In this document: positions 10,523 to 20,268 of the stretch, piece by piece | Numbering within the stretch: position 1 is the stretch's first letter | How the letters are laid out: each line of letters begins with the position of its first letter | From: Opitutia bacterium | Lineage (GTDB): Bacteria > Verrucomicrobiota > Verrucomicrobiia > Opitutales > Opitutaceae | Assembly: GCA_947467625.1 (NCBI GenBank) | Contig: CANIJN010000003.1 | Location: 1-64,000 of the forward strand | DNA: 64,000 nucleotides | Direction of reading: 5' to 3' | Position numbers and translations under genes: made by a program | Notes under the pieces: model-generated | What the model saw: only the letters and a program-made list of their open reading frames with translations | The model's database searches: none | Told to the model about the DNA's origin: nothing

Positions 10523-10620
10523 AAATTGGCATCCCCCATAGGGAAAAATGCGGCCGTCCGGGTGGAGCATTCAAAAATTTACGTTAAGAAAACGACAATG
10601 GCTGAAGAAACCGAAAATCC

Positions 10621-12417
10621 ATGAAACCTAAATCCCTCAATCACATGAACCCCAAATCCGCCATTTTGCTGCTTATCCTTTTCATCACCGGTTATCGTGA
10701 TTCGACAGCGCAGACCGATAAGATATATGACATTTCCCGCTCCCCGCACTATACCTTTGCAACAACTCTGGCGCAGCAGGAGGAACAGCTCAGGGCCAAT
10801 CCAATCATGTTGCGGTTTGCCGAGTCGCGCAAAAAACAGGCAAATGATCCGCATCGGCCGGTCTATCATTTGGTCAGCCCTGAAAGTCTGATGAACGATC
10901 CGAACGGCTTAACATATTGGAAGGGGCGCTGGCACCTATTTTATCAGGGATACCCGGTCGATGAGAATAAACGTTCACATTGGGCCCATGCCGTGAGTGA
11001 AGACCTCGTTCATTGGCGGGATTTACCCTATGCGCTTTATCCTGGTCCTGAGGAACAGTGCTTTTCCGGAAACGTTCTGGCTGAAGGAGACCGGGCCATT
11101 GTCTTGTATCACGGGCGCAATATTGGGAATATCACGGCTATTTCCATCGACCCCCTGCTTTTAAACTGGGAGAAGAAGTATAAGAAAGGATATATCTCTG
11201 TAAAAATCGGGCAAAGTGTCGACAAGGCCTTTGCTGGCACCAAAGGAGAAGCGGGGCTCACCAATATCAGCGCCAAGGAAACTGCCGCTGAAACAAAAAA
11301 AACGATACCAGAAGGCTCTTATATCTTCGACCCCTGTATTTGGAAGAAGGGAGAATACTATTACTCTCTTTCAGGATGCTCAGTCCCGAAGGGACCCGGC
11401 GGGAAGAGAATCCCTACCGAACTTCTTTTCCGTTCCAAAGACCTGGTAAACTGGGAATATCTCCACGAATTTTCTGAAGGTGACAGGTTTTCATATATCG
11501 GAGATACAAGGCATTGCGCCAACTTTGCACCCATCGGCAATAAGTACATGCTGTCTTACTTTGGTTCTGCATCGGGAGGCCAATACCTGTTGGGAGATTA
11601 TGACAAGGAGCGGGATAAGTTTGTGGTAACCTCGCATGGGAGAATCAATCATGGAGCGATTCATCCCGGCGGCATCCATGCTCCTGCGATTCAAACGGAC
11701 GGCAAGGGGGGCGTAATCATGATCTGTAATGTCAACACGGGCATGGTTACGGGAGAATGGGACCACCTCATGACCTTGCCACGCCGGATGACCTTGGCAG
11801 CTGGGGAAAATGTTCTGATTGAACCGGTGGAGGCTGTGGAATCACTGCGTTACGACGGGAAGCATCTAGGGAAAATGACATTGCCGGCCAATCAGGAAAT
11901 CGTGCTTGAAGGCGTCAAAGGCAAAGCCATCGAGATTGTGGCTGAGATCGACCTGACCGCGGGGCGGAAAAAAGCTGATTTCCAAGATCAGGCATTGCCC
12001 CCATTTACTTATAAGGATCCCGCCTCGACGCCGATGTTCGAGATGAATGTTCTGCGGTCTCCGGATAAGAAGGAGTATACCCGTATCGCGTTTTACCCGG
12101 CGCGAACAGGTAAGGGCGGTATAGACCGAAAGGAAAATAGCTGGATAACACTGGATAGCTCCTATTCATCGACGCTTCCCGGTGCCTTTTCGCGTGCTCC
12201 GGAGACAGCGCCCGTCATGCTGAAAGAGGGCGAATCCCTGCAACTACGGGTATTTATCGACCATAGTGTAGTGGAGGTGTTTGTAAACGGCACGCAATGT
12301 ATCACCTCCCGGGTCTACCCCGGCCTAATAGAGAGCGATGGTGTCTCCGTTCGTTCCGCCGGCAAGGATGCTGCGCTTAACTCCCTTTCGGTGTACCAAA
12401 TGAAAAGCATCTATTGA
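10621..12417 (+). CDS. Glycoside hydrolase family 32 (levanase/fructanase-like)
   Basis: HLVSPESLMNDPNGLTYWKGRWHLFYQGYP (NDPNG nucleophile motif), SEDLVHWRDLP; GH32 C-terminal FIDHSVVEVFVNG. Confidence 0.93.
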   Translation: MKPKSLNHMNPKSAILLLILFITGYRDSTAQTDKIYDISRSPHYTFATTLAQQEEQLRANPIMLRFAESRKKQANDPHRPVYHLVSPESLMNDPNGLTYWKGRWHLFYQGYPVDENKRSHWAHAVSEDLVHWRDLPYALYPGPEEQCFSGNVLAEGDRAIVLYHGRNIGNITAISIDPLLLNWEKKYKKGYISVKIGQSVDKAFAGTKGEAGLTNISAKETAAETKKTIPEGSYIFDPCIWKKGEYYYSLSGCSVPKGPGGKRIPTELLFRSKDLVNWEYLHEFSEGDRFSYIGDTRHCANFAPIGNKYMLSYFGSASGGQYLLGDYDKERDKFVVTSHGRINHGAIHPGGIHAPAIQTDGKGGVIMICNVNTGMVTGEWDHLMTLPRRMTLAAGENVLIEPVEAVESLRYDGKHLGKMTLPANQEIVLEGVKGKAIEIVAEIDLTAGRKKADFQDQALPPFTYKDPASTPMFEMNVLRSPDKKEYTRIAFYPARTGKGGIDRKENSWITLDSSYSSTLPGAFSRAPETAPVMLKEGESLQLRVFIDHSVVEVFVNGTQCITSRVYPGLIESDGVSVRSAGKDAALNSLSVYQMKSIY

Positions 12418-12437
12418 TTCTCTTTTGGAGACATCCC

Positions 12438-13229
12438 ATGAAACAGATGCTCACACTTCTCACCGCCCTGCTGCTCGCGCCGCTGGCCGCGGTGCAGGCT
12501 GCCGGCGCAATCGCACCGCCCGGCGATCGGAACCTGCCGATTAACCAGATCTATCCGCCAGAGGCCTTCTACCACCACGGCAAAGGCGGTCGCGTGCTGG
12601 ACGTCACCAAGCCGCCTTTCAATGCCAAGGGTGACGGCAAAACCGATGACACGCAGGCGCTGTGCGACGCGATGCGCTTTGTGCGTGACCATTACGAAGA
12701 CCTGGCGGGCGAAGGATATTCCTACGCCAGTTACAAGTTTGCCCAGAACTGGATCATTTATCTGCCCAACGGCGAGTATCTGGTCAGTAATACCATCAGC
12801 CAAGGCTGGCCGGCGCGCGCCTACGATATCAAGAAAGGCTGGGGTGATATCAAGCCGGAGTTATTCGACATTGAATTCGAATGGGACGCAACACGGCAGG
12901 GCGATTTTCAACTCAAGGTTTGGGACCAGGAACTCTTCAGCTTCAACGCCAAGGAGTCGACCTACGAGGTTCATGGCCGGAATGGTATCACGATCCACTC
13001 AAAGTGGAGAATTTCTCCCGTGAACGGCACCATCAAAGTGCGCCTGATTTGCGACCGGAGCATCTGCAGCTACTTCATCAACGATGGCTACGAGGCGGGT
13101 AACCGCTACCTGGCCGGTTTCCGCCCTGAATGTAATCAGGCCTTGAGTCTTCAGGGCGACGGTGGAACGATTTTCAGGACGTTTCAATTCCGCGCCCTGC
13201 GCCCGACGTGGAAGACGGCGGCTCGATGA
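12438..13229 (+). CDS. Chimeric exported protein: truncated pectate-lyase-like N-terminus + GH32-like C-terminal beta-sandwich
   Basis: VLDVTKPPFNAKGDGKTDDTQAL (pectate lyase superfamily start) followed by ELFDIEFEWDA..FQLKVWDQELFSFNAKESTYEV..NGTIKVRLICDRSICSYFINDG (GH32 C-terminal type). Confidence 0.7.
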   Translation: MKQMLTLLTALLLAPLAAVQAAGAIAPPGDRNLPINQIYPPEAFYHHGKGGRVLDVTKPPFNAKGDGKTDDTQALCDAMRFVRDHYEDLAGEGYSYASYKFAQNWIIYLPNGEYLVSNTISQGWPARAYDIKKGWGDIKPELFDIEFEWDATRQGDFQLKVWDQELFSFNAKESTYEVHGRNGITIHSKWRISPVNGTIKVRLICDRSICSYFINDGYEAGNRYLAGFRPECNQALSLQGDGGTIFRTFQFRALRPTWKTAAR

Positions 13230-14380
13230 ACAACTCTAAGACTTTGAAACCCACCCCCACATTCCTCACCGCCTTACTGCTTGCACCGCTGGCCGCACTG
13301 CATGCTGCCGACCACGCCACTTTCGTGAACGAGGACGCATGGCATTATTTCACGGCCGCGCCGGATGTGAAACGCGGCCTTGGCGACGAGGACAATCCGC
13401 CGATGCGTCCCGAATTTACGCTCACGAAGAAGGGGCTTGAAAACTACATCGACGAAATCGCGCGCGGACACGTGACGCATTTCCTCATGAATCTCAACTC
13501 CCAGCGCGCCAACTTCCCCTCGAAAACGTTCGAGCCCCTCTGGAAATCGCTCGATGAGCCGGAGCGCTACCACCCCGATTACATTCGCGCCATGAAGGCG
13601 CTCTACGAAAGCGGCGTCGACCCTTACAAGGTGTGGATCGATCGTTGCCGCATCAAGGGGATACAGCCATGGATTTCGATCCGCATGAACGATCTCCACC
13701 GTGTGGACGAACCGAAGAGCCCGAATATCTCGACCTTCTGGCACGAACATCCCGAATACCGTTTGAGGCCCGAAGGGTGGAATAGCGGGCTCGACTACAC
13801 GCTCGAACCCGTCCGCAAGCGCATGCTCGATTTCATCACGGAGGTCCTCGGCCGTTACGACCCCGACGGACTCGAACTCGACCTCATCCGTTTCCCGTTC
13901 TACCTTCCCAAAGGTCGCGAAAAGGAATGTGCACCGATCTTTACGGCGTATATGCGGGAAATCCGTAAAGTCGTCAATGCAGCGGCGGCGAAACGCGGCC
14001 ACACGATCACCCTCTCCGTTCGACTCCTGCCGAAACCCTCCGAATCGCGCAACCTCGGCATGGAAGCGGACGTCTGGGCGAAGGCAGGCATCGTCGATGT
14101 TATCGTCACATGCAATCACTGGGCGACCATCGATTTCGACATTCCGCTCGCCGAGTGGCGCACCTGGACGGGTGATAAGGTCCCGATCTTTCCCGGTGCC
14201 GACTCCGGCATCGCCGAAAACGGCAAACGCCGGTTCGCGAACTTCGAAGAATACCGCCGTTGGGCCCGTATCATGCACGAACGAGGTGCGAAAGGCCTCT
14301 ACCTTTTTAATCTTTTCCAACATCCGCAGGACGGCCCCGTCTGGAACGGCGTCCTGTCGGGCGGTCTCGCACCGCTCTAG
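13226..14380 (+). CDS. Exported glycosyl-hydrolase-like TIM-barrel protein (GHL10/family-10-like)
   Basis: YDPDGLELDLIRFPFYLPKG; shared signal peptide; ATG 13226 gives ATGA overlap with upstream stop. Confidence 0.6.
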   Translation: MNNSKTLKPTPTFLTALLLAPLAALHAADHATFVNEDAWHYFTAAPDVKRGLGDEDNPPMRPEFTLTKKGLENYIDEIARGHVTHFLMNLNSQRANFPSKTFEPLWKSLDEPERYHPDYIRAMKALYESGVDPYKVWIDRCRIKGIQPWISIRMNDLHRVDEPKSPNISTFWHEHPEYRLRPEGWNSGLDYTLEPVRKRMLDFITEVLGRYDPDGLELDLIRFPFYLPKGREKECAPIFTAYMREIRKVVNAAAAKRGHTITLSVRLLPKPSESRNLGMEADVWAKAGIVDVIVTCNHWATIDFDIPLAEWRTWTGDKVPIFPGADSGIAENGKRRFANFEEYRRWARIMHERGAKGLYLFNLFQHPQDGPVWNGVLSGGLAPL

Positions 14381-14574
14381 GGTTTTCGAAAAACTAAACC
14401 AGGCGGGTGGAGCAACAGGTCACACCAAGCCGACGATTGGCACGATTGCGCGGAGTTTACTGGAAAACCTCAACCAGCTCGCTCACGGGAGGCAAGACGT
14501 CTTGAAATCTGTGGTCGGCCGCTTGCCTGTCAGCCAGCCGATGACGGAAAGCCAACCAAGAAAGACCCCACGTC

Positions 14575-16212
14575 GTGAAATCCAGCCTCTCCCTCCTCAC
14601 GGCTCTGCTGCTCGCGCCGCTGGCCGTGCTACACGCCGCGGACGCCATCCGACCGAACATCCTCTTCATCATCGCCGATGATCTTGGTTGGGGCGACCTG
14701 CGCTGCTACGGCAATCCCGTAATCGACACGCCCACGCTCGATGGGCTGGCGAAGGCGGGCGTCCGCTTCACCGATCACTACTCGCCGTCGGCGTTGTGTG
14801 CGCCGGCTCGCGCGGGATACCTCACGGGGCGCTATAATCATCGCACCGGAGCCGTGGACGTGCCGAGCAATCGCGGGCTCGACCGGCTCGATTTCTCCGA
14901 GAAGACCTTCGGCGACTACTTCCGTCATGCGGGCTATGCCACGGCGCTTATCGGCAAGTGGCACAACGGCGCTTATTCCCGGGACCAACTTCCACACCGG
15001 CGCGGATTCGACCAGTTCTTCGGCTTTCCCAACGGCGGGCAGGATTACTGGAAATGGAACCTGCTCCGCAACGATGCCGCGGTGCCGCACGACGGGCGCT
15101 ATCTCACGGAGGCACTCAACGATGAGGCCATCACGTTCATTCGTTCGCACGCGGCCAAGCCCTTCGCGTTGTGGCTCGCGCATCATGCGCCGCACGGTCC
15201 ACTGCAGGCTCCGGAGGCCTTCGTGCAGAAATACGAGAAGCGCTTGGGCAGGGACGCCACCAAAGCTGTGGCAGTCACGTATGCGATGATCGAGGCAATG
15301 GACACGGGCCTGGCGCGCGTGTTTCAGACGCTCAAGGACGAGGGCGTGTGGGAAAAAACGATCATCGTGTTCACGAGCGACAACGGCCCCGTGCTGAGAC
15401 GCGACCCGGAACTCGGTTCGCAGCTGCGTTTCAACGGTGGCTTCTCCGGCGAGAAAGAGTCGGTCTTGGAAGGCGGCATCCGCGTGCCCGGCATTGTCGC
15501 CTGGCCCGGTCACATCCCGGGTGGACGGGTCGAGTCCACACCGGTCCACGGCTGCGACTGGCTGCCCACCCTCTACAGCCTCGCGGGAAAGTCCGCGCCA
15601 ATCGGCGCCAAACCGTTCGACGGCCTGAACCTGATGCCCTTGCTCGAAGGGAAACCGGCTCCCGCAGTGGCCGGGCGTTTCCTGCCGTTTCAACGCAACC
15701 GCTACGCGCCGGTGCGACATGTCAACGCGTCCATTCGCGAGGGCCGCTGGAAGCTATATTGGCCCGGCGAAGAGGCCTCGTTCAGGAAGGACGGCGGTCG
15801 CGACAATCCCTCGTTCCAGCGTGGCTTGGTTCGCCCGCATTGGGAGATGCCGCTCGACAGGCAACTCGACCCGCCCACCACCGCACCGCAACCGCCGCCT
15901 CGCCTCTACGATCTCGAGATCGATCCCAGGGAACAGCATGATCTGGCAACCGCTCGGCCCGAAATCGTGAAGACCCTCACCGCGAAACATGAGGCCTGGT
16001 TCTCCGGAGTGGTCGCCGAGTGGGAGCAATCCCGCGCCCGCGTCGTCGAACAGGATCGCGCTTACTGGAAGGAGCGCCGGGCCCCGGATCCCGCAGCGCT
16101 GTTTCAGGAATTCTGGCAATGGCAGACCGTCCCGATGGGCACTGATCCCAAGACCGCCGATCCGCTGAAAATCTTCCGAGGCTATTGGAATGACCCGGAG
16201 ATTCGGCGCTGA
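14575..16212 (+). CDS. Sulfatase
   Basis: RPNILFIIADDLGWGDLRCYG; formylglycine motif CAPARAGYLTGR; GTG start. Confidence 0.92.
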   Translation: MKSSLSLLTALLLAPLAVLHAADAIRPNILFIIADDLGWGDLRCYGNPVIDTPTLDGLAKAGVRFTDHYSPSALCAPARAGYLTGRYNHRTGAVDVPSNRGLDRLDFSEKTFGDYFRHAGYATALIGKWHNGAYSRDQLPHRRGFDQFFGFPNGGQDYWKWNLLRNDAAVPHDGRYLTEALNDEAITFIRSHAAKPFALWLAHHAPHGPLQAPEAFVQKYEKRLGRDATKAVAVTYAMIEAMDTGLARVFQTLKDEGVWEKTIIVFTSDNGPVLRRDPELGSQLRFNGGFSGEKESVLEGGIRVPGIVAWPGHIPGGRVESTPVHGCDWLPTLYSLAGKSAPIGAKPFDGLNLMPLLEGKPAPAVAGRFLPFQRNRYAPVRHVNASIREGRWKLYWPGEEASFRKDGGRDNPSFQRGLVRPHWEMPLDRQLDPPTTAPQPPPRLYDLEIDPREQHDLATARPEIVKTLTAKHEAWFSGVVAEWEQSRARVVEQDRAYWKERRAPDPAALFQEFWQWQTVPMGTDPKTADPLKIFRGYWNDPEIRR

Positions 16213-16465
16213 CGGCCCCGGGGGGACTTGTAATCACGCAACACGGTCTTACACGCATTTCCGGATTGTTCGGCACGCGACTTGCCGCGCTTGCCACTCC
16301 GCCGACAAATGCCCGCGACCAGTCCGTCGTTTTGTCCTCATGATTCTGCTCGCGGTTCGCCGGCGATTTCTCGCGCTGTTTTCAGCCGCCGTTTATCGGA
16401 AAGATTCCCAAATCCTACAGGCTGCAAACCAAACGGAAGCAGGCGGTTTCAGATTTATTAAGCGA

Positions 16466-16491
16466 CACTTCGTAAGTGATATTGACAATAT
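16466..16491 (+). promoter_or_regulatory. Two adjacent perfect palindromes upstream of the ROK gene, second overlapping a TTGACA -35-like box
   Basis: CACTT-CGT-AAGTG (16466-16478) and ATATTG-A-CAATAT (16479-16491); TTGACA at 16482, AAATAT 18 nt downstream. Confidence 0.5.
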
Positions 16492-16534
16492 GTTATTCGC
16501 GGCGCAAATATGCGGCGTTTAATTATTTATTGAT

Positions 16535-17743
16535 ATGGTCGCCCCCGAGCTTCTCTCAAAGATCAACGAACGACGCGTGCTTGAGTTTATACAGGCCAGT
16601 GGTCCGTCCTCCCGGGCGGCGATGGTGAGAGCATGTGGGATGAGTGCTCCGACGGTTTCGAAGGCGGTCGCTTCGTTAGTTCGGCGCGGATTCCTTGAAG
16701 AAAGTGGCTTGAGCGAGGGGTTCGGTCGGCCGGGAAAGCTGCTGCAGCTTTCCGAACAGACCGCAAACGTGCTTTGGGTTGTCGTCGATGCCGGCATGTG
16801 TTGGGCAGGCAGCGCGAGGCTCGATGGCGAAGTTTCGGAGGAAAACGTGCGGTCGTTTTCGACTCCGGAAACTTATGCGGAGCTGCTGTCGGCGATTGAG
16901 CAGCACCTTTCGGATTTCGTCGGCGGCGAAGTCTCCACCCTGGGTTCGCGATTTCGGGGAGTGGGGGTGAGCGTGCCCGGCCTGCTGAATTCGCGGCTGG
17001 ATCGGACCGTCATATCGCCAAATCTGCATCTTCTCGATGATCAGTCTCTGGCCTCCGAACTGAGCCGCCGGCTGGGATTGCGCTGCGTGGCTCTGCAGGA
17101 ATCTCACGCCCTCTGTGTTGGGGAGCGGATGTATGGTGCCGCCCGCGGGATGGACGATTTCGCGATGTTGGATGTCAGCACAGGGCTGGGGCTGGGTATC
17201 TTCAGCGGCGGAAGACTGCTGACCGGCAACAGCGGCATGGCCGGTGAGATCGGTCACATCACGGTGGAGCGCGCGGGCATCCGCTGCGGTTGCGGCAATC
17301 GGGGTTGCCTCGAGACCGTGGCCACCGATTCCGCCTTTGTCCGGGAAATGTCTCATCTCCTCGGGAAATCGGTTGGAATCAACGAAGCCATCCATGCGAT
17401 CCGAAGCGGACGGGTGGACTCCGCCGCCGTGGTCGAGCGCACCGTCGATTACATGGCGATCGCGGTCGCCGCCGTGATCAACGTCTTCAACCCGTCGACC
17501 CTGTTCCTCCATGGAAAGCTGCTGGCCTCAGACCAGGCGATCTTCGATCGCGTGCTCGCGGAAGCAGGGAGGCGGACGCTGAAGCCCTCCTTCGCCGACT
17601 GCCGAATTCTGCAGTCGCAGGGCAACAAGCGGCTCGGAGCCGTGGCGGGCATTATCGGGAACCTGGCGGACGAAATGGCGCCGTCCATGGCTTGGTTTGA
17701 ACCGGGAGGGGCGAAAACGATCTCCGCTCCTGGAGGCGAATAA
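16535..17743 (+). CDS. ROK family transcriptional regulator
   Basis: N-terminal HTH (SRAAMVRACGMSAPTVSKAVASL) and ROK signature GEIGHITVERAGIRCGCGNRGCLETV. Confidence 0.9.
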   Translation: MVAPELLSKINERRVLEFIQASGPSSRAAMVRACGMSAPTVSKAVASLVRRGFLEESGLSEGFGRPGKLLQLSEQTANVLWVVVDAGMCWAGSARLDGEVSEENVRSFSTPETYAELLSAIEQHLSDFVGGEVSTLGSRFRGVGVSVPGLLNSRLDRTVISPNLHLLDDQSLASELSRRLGLRCVALQESHALCVGERMYGAARGMDDFAMLDVSTGLGLGIFSGGRLLTGNSGMAGEIGHITVERAGIRCGCGNRGCLETVATDSAFVREMSHLLGKSVGINEAIHAIRSGRVDSAAVVERTVDYMAIAVAAVINVFNPSTLFLHGKLLASDQAIFDRVLAEAGRRTLKPSFADCRILQSQGNKRLGAVAGIIGNLADEMAPSMAWFEPGGAKTISAPGGE

Positions 17744-17748
17744 ACGCC

Positions 17749-20268
17749 ATGAAACGCAATCTCGCACTCTTCAGCGCGCTGATGGTGGCGCCTCTCGCCA
17801 CACTCCGAGCTGCGGACAAGCCGCCCCGGCCCATCTCCACTCTGATCGAGCAGAACTGCCTCGACTGCCATGACGGGGAGACCAAGAAGGGCGCGCTCGA
17901 TCTCACGGAGCTGACGTTTGATCTGACCGATCCGAAACGGATGGAGCGCTGGGTGCAGATATTTGACCGGGTGGAGAAAAAAGAGATGCCGCCTGCGAAC
18001 GAGGAAATGACCGCCGACGACAGGAAGGCGTTGCTGGCCGCCTTGGAATCCCCGTTGTATACGGCGAGCGCGGCCGCCACGGCGGAGAAGGGGCGCGGCC
18101 CCATGCGGCGGCTCAATCGCATCGAGTTCGAGCAAAACCTGCGTGACCTGCTGGAACTTCCGTATCTCGACATCCGCGACATGCTGCCGGCGGATCGCGA
18201 GTCGCATCACTTCGACAAGGTCGCGTCCACGCTGGACATCTCGCATGTGCAGCTCACGGCTTACCTGGATGCAACGGAGACGGCGTTGCGTCAGGCCATG
18301 GTGACGTCATCCGCGCCGCTGAAGTCGAAAAAGACGCGAGTGGTGGGTCGCCAAATCGGTCCGCGTGGTATCGTGGGTGGCGTGCAGTCGATGTTCTATG
18401 CGCGGGATGGCAAAGGCTTGGCGACACTGGACCAGCAAGCGGACGAAGTCGCAAAAGACAGGGACGATCCCAGCCTTGAGTTAGCCTTGTTCCGCTCGCC
18501 GGGATGGCCGTATGCGGTGTATCCGAAGAACATCATCGCCAGCGCCACGGGCGAGTATCGCGTGCGGTTCTCCGCGCAGTCGGTGCTGCAAACGGAGGGA
18601 TTGATTTTCAAGCCAGGCACGCGGCCCGTGCCCATGAATTTCCGCGCCCGCAAGCCCACGAACCACGACATTGCCGAGGACGTGCGCGCCACCGGCGGTG
18701 TCATCGACGTGCAACCCGGAGGCGGCGTGTATGAAACGACGGTCTATCTGCTCGCCGGCCAGACGATCGAGTATGGCCTGCTCGGCTTGCCGGCGCCGCA
18801 GATCGATGCGCAGGGCAAGGTGGGCTACTACCGTTATCCGCCCTTGCCAGAGGGTGGTCAGCCGGGCATCGCGTTTCAGTGGCTAGAAATGGAAGGCCCC
18901 ATCGCTCCGGCATCCTGGCCGCCCGCTTCGCATCGCGTGCTGTTTGATGATCTCGGTGCCGACGTGAGATCGGCCACGCCAACCGCGGACGCGAAACGAC
19001 TCCTGCGCCGCTTTATCGCCCGCGCCGCACGCGAGCCGGTGGCGGAAGACGCGATTCCGCCATTTGAAAAACTCGTGCTCGATGCCTTGCAGAACGGCGC
19101 GCCACTCGGCGAGGCGTTACTCGTCGGTTATCAGGCGTTCCTCAGCTCCAATCTGTTTCTGTATCTGCGCGAACCCCGGACGAAGGACGGTCATTTCGCC
19201 ATCGCCAACCGGCTCTCGCATTTCCTCACTGATTCGCGGCCCGATGGGGCGCTCGCAACGCTCGCGGCGCAAAAGAAGCTGCGCGATCCGGCCACGTTGC
19301 GTGCGGAAACGGACCGGCTCATCTCCAGCGCGGGCTTCGCGCGCTTCGTGAATCATTTCACCGACTGCTGGCTGAACCTGCGCGAACTTCGCCGCGATGA
19401 TCCCGACATCCGGCTTTATCCGGAATATCGGCTCGATGATTATCTCGTCGAATCGATGGGCCTGGAGACGCGCGCATTCTTCACTGCGATGCTGCGCGAG
19501 AATTTGCCCGCGACTTCGCTCATCCAGAGCGACTTCGCTTTCGTCAACGACCGCCTCGCGCGACACTACGGCCTGCCCGCGGTGAGCGGCGCGGCGCTGC
19601 GCCGGGTCGAATTGCCGAAGGGCAGTCCGTATGGCGGACTGCTCACCCAGGGCGCCATCTTGAAGGTATCCGCGAACGGCACCAGCACTTCGCCCGTGCT
19701 GCGCGGCGTGTGGATCATGGAGCGTCTCATCGGCGACCCACCACCGCCGCCGCCGCCCGGTGTGCCGGCCGTGGAGCCGGATATACGCGGAGCGAAAAGC
19801 ATCCGCGAACTTATCGCCCAGCACACGAACACGAAGACGTGCGCCAACTGCCACGCGAAGTTTGATCACGTCGGTCTCGCGCTCGAAAACTTCGACATCC
19901 TCGGCGCCTGGCGCACGCGTTATCGCGGCACGAGCGACGGCGAGCGCATCACCGGCATCGACCGCGCCGGCCACGATTTTGCCTTCACCCTCGCGGGCGC
20001 GGTCGATCCCAGCGGCAAATTTGCCGACGGCCGCACGTTTGCCGACATCCACGGCCTGAAAGCGATCTTCACCGCCAACCCGCGCAGACTCGCCCGGAAT
20101 CTCCTGCATCAGTTCGCGCTGTATGCCACCGGCACGCCCGTGCAATTCTCCGACCGTCGCGACATCGAGGAGCTGCTCGATGCGTGTGCGAAGGACGGCT
20201 ACCGCGTGCGCGATCTCGTGCATGCTCTCGTGCAAAGCCCAATCTTCCTCGGAAATCCAAAGCGATGA
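17749..20268 (+). CDS. DUF1592/DUF1588/DUF1585-type planctomycete cytochrome-like protein
   Basis: CLDCH near N-terminus and TCANCHAKFDHVGLALENFD; PPPPPPPGVPAVEPDIRGA. Confidence 0.88.
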   Translation: MKRNLALFSALMVAPLATLRAADKPPRPISTLIEQNCLDCHDGETKKGALDLTELTFDLTDPKRMERWVQIFDRVEKKEMPPANEEMTADDRKALLAALESPLYTASAAATAEKGRGPMRRLNRIEFEQNLRDLLELPYLDIRDMLPADRESHHFDKVASTLDISHVQLTAYLDATETALRQAMVTSSAPLKSKKTRVVGRQIGPRGIVGGVQSMFYARDGKGLATLDQQADEVAKDRDDPSLELALFRSPGWPYAVYPKNIIASATGEYRVRFSAQSVLQTEGLIFKPGTRPVPMNFRARKPTNHDIAEDVRATGGVIDVQPGGGVYETTVYLLAGQTIEYGLLGLPAPQIDAQGKVGYYRYPPLPEGGQPGIAFQWLEMEGPIAPASWPPASHRVLFDDLGADVRSATPTADAKRLLRRFIARAAREPVAEDAIPPFEKLVLDALQNGAPLGEALLVGYQAFLSSNLFLYLREPRTKDGHFAIANRLSHFLTDSRPDGALATLAAQKKLRDPATLRAETDRLISSAGFARFVNHFTDCWLNLRELRRDDPDIRLYPEYRLDDYLVESMGLETRAFFTAMLRENLPATSLIQSDFAFVNDRLARHYGLPAVSGAALRRVELPKGSPYGGLLTQGAILKVSANGTSTSPVLRGVWIMERLIGDPPPPPPPGVPAVEPDIRGAKSIRELIAQHTNTKTCANCHAKFDHVGLALENFDILGAWRTRYRGTSDGERITGIDRAGHDFAFTLAGAVDPSGKFADGRTFADIHGLKAIFTANPRRLARNLLHQFALYATGTPVQFSDRRDIEELLDACAKDGYRVRDLVHALVQSPIFLGNPKR

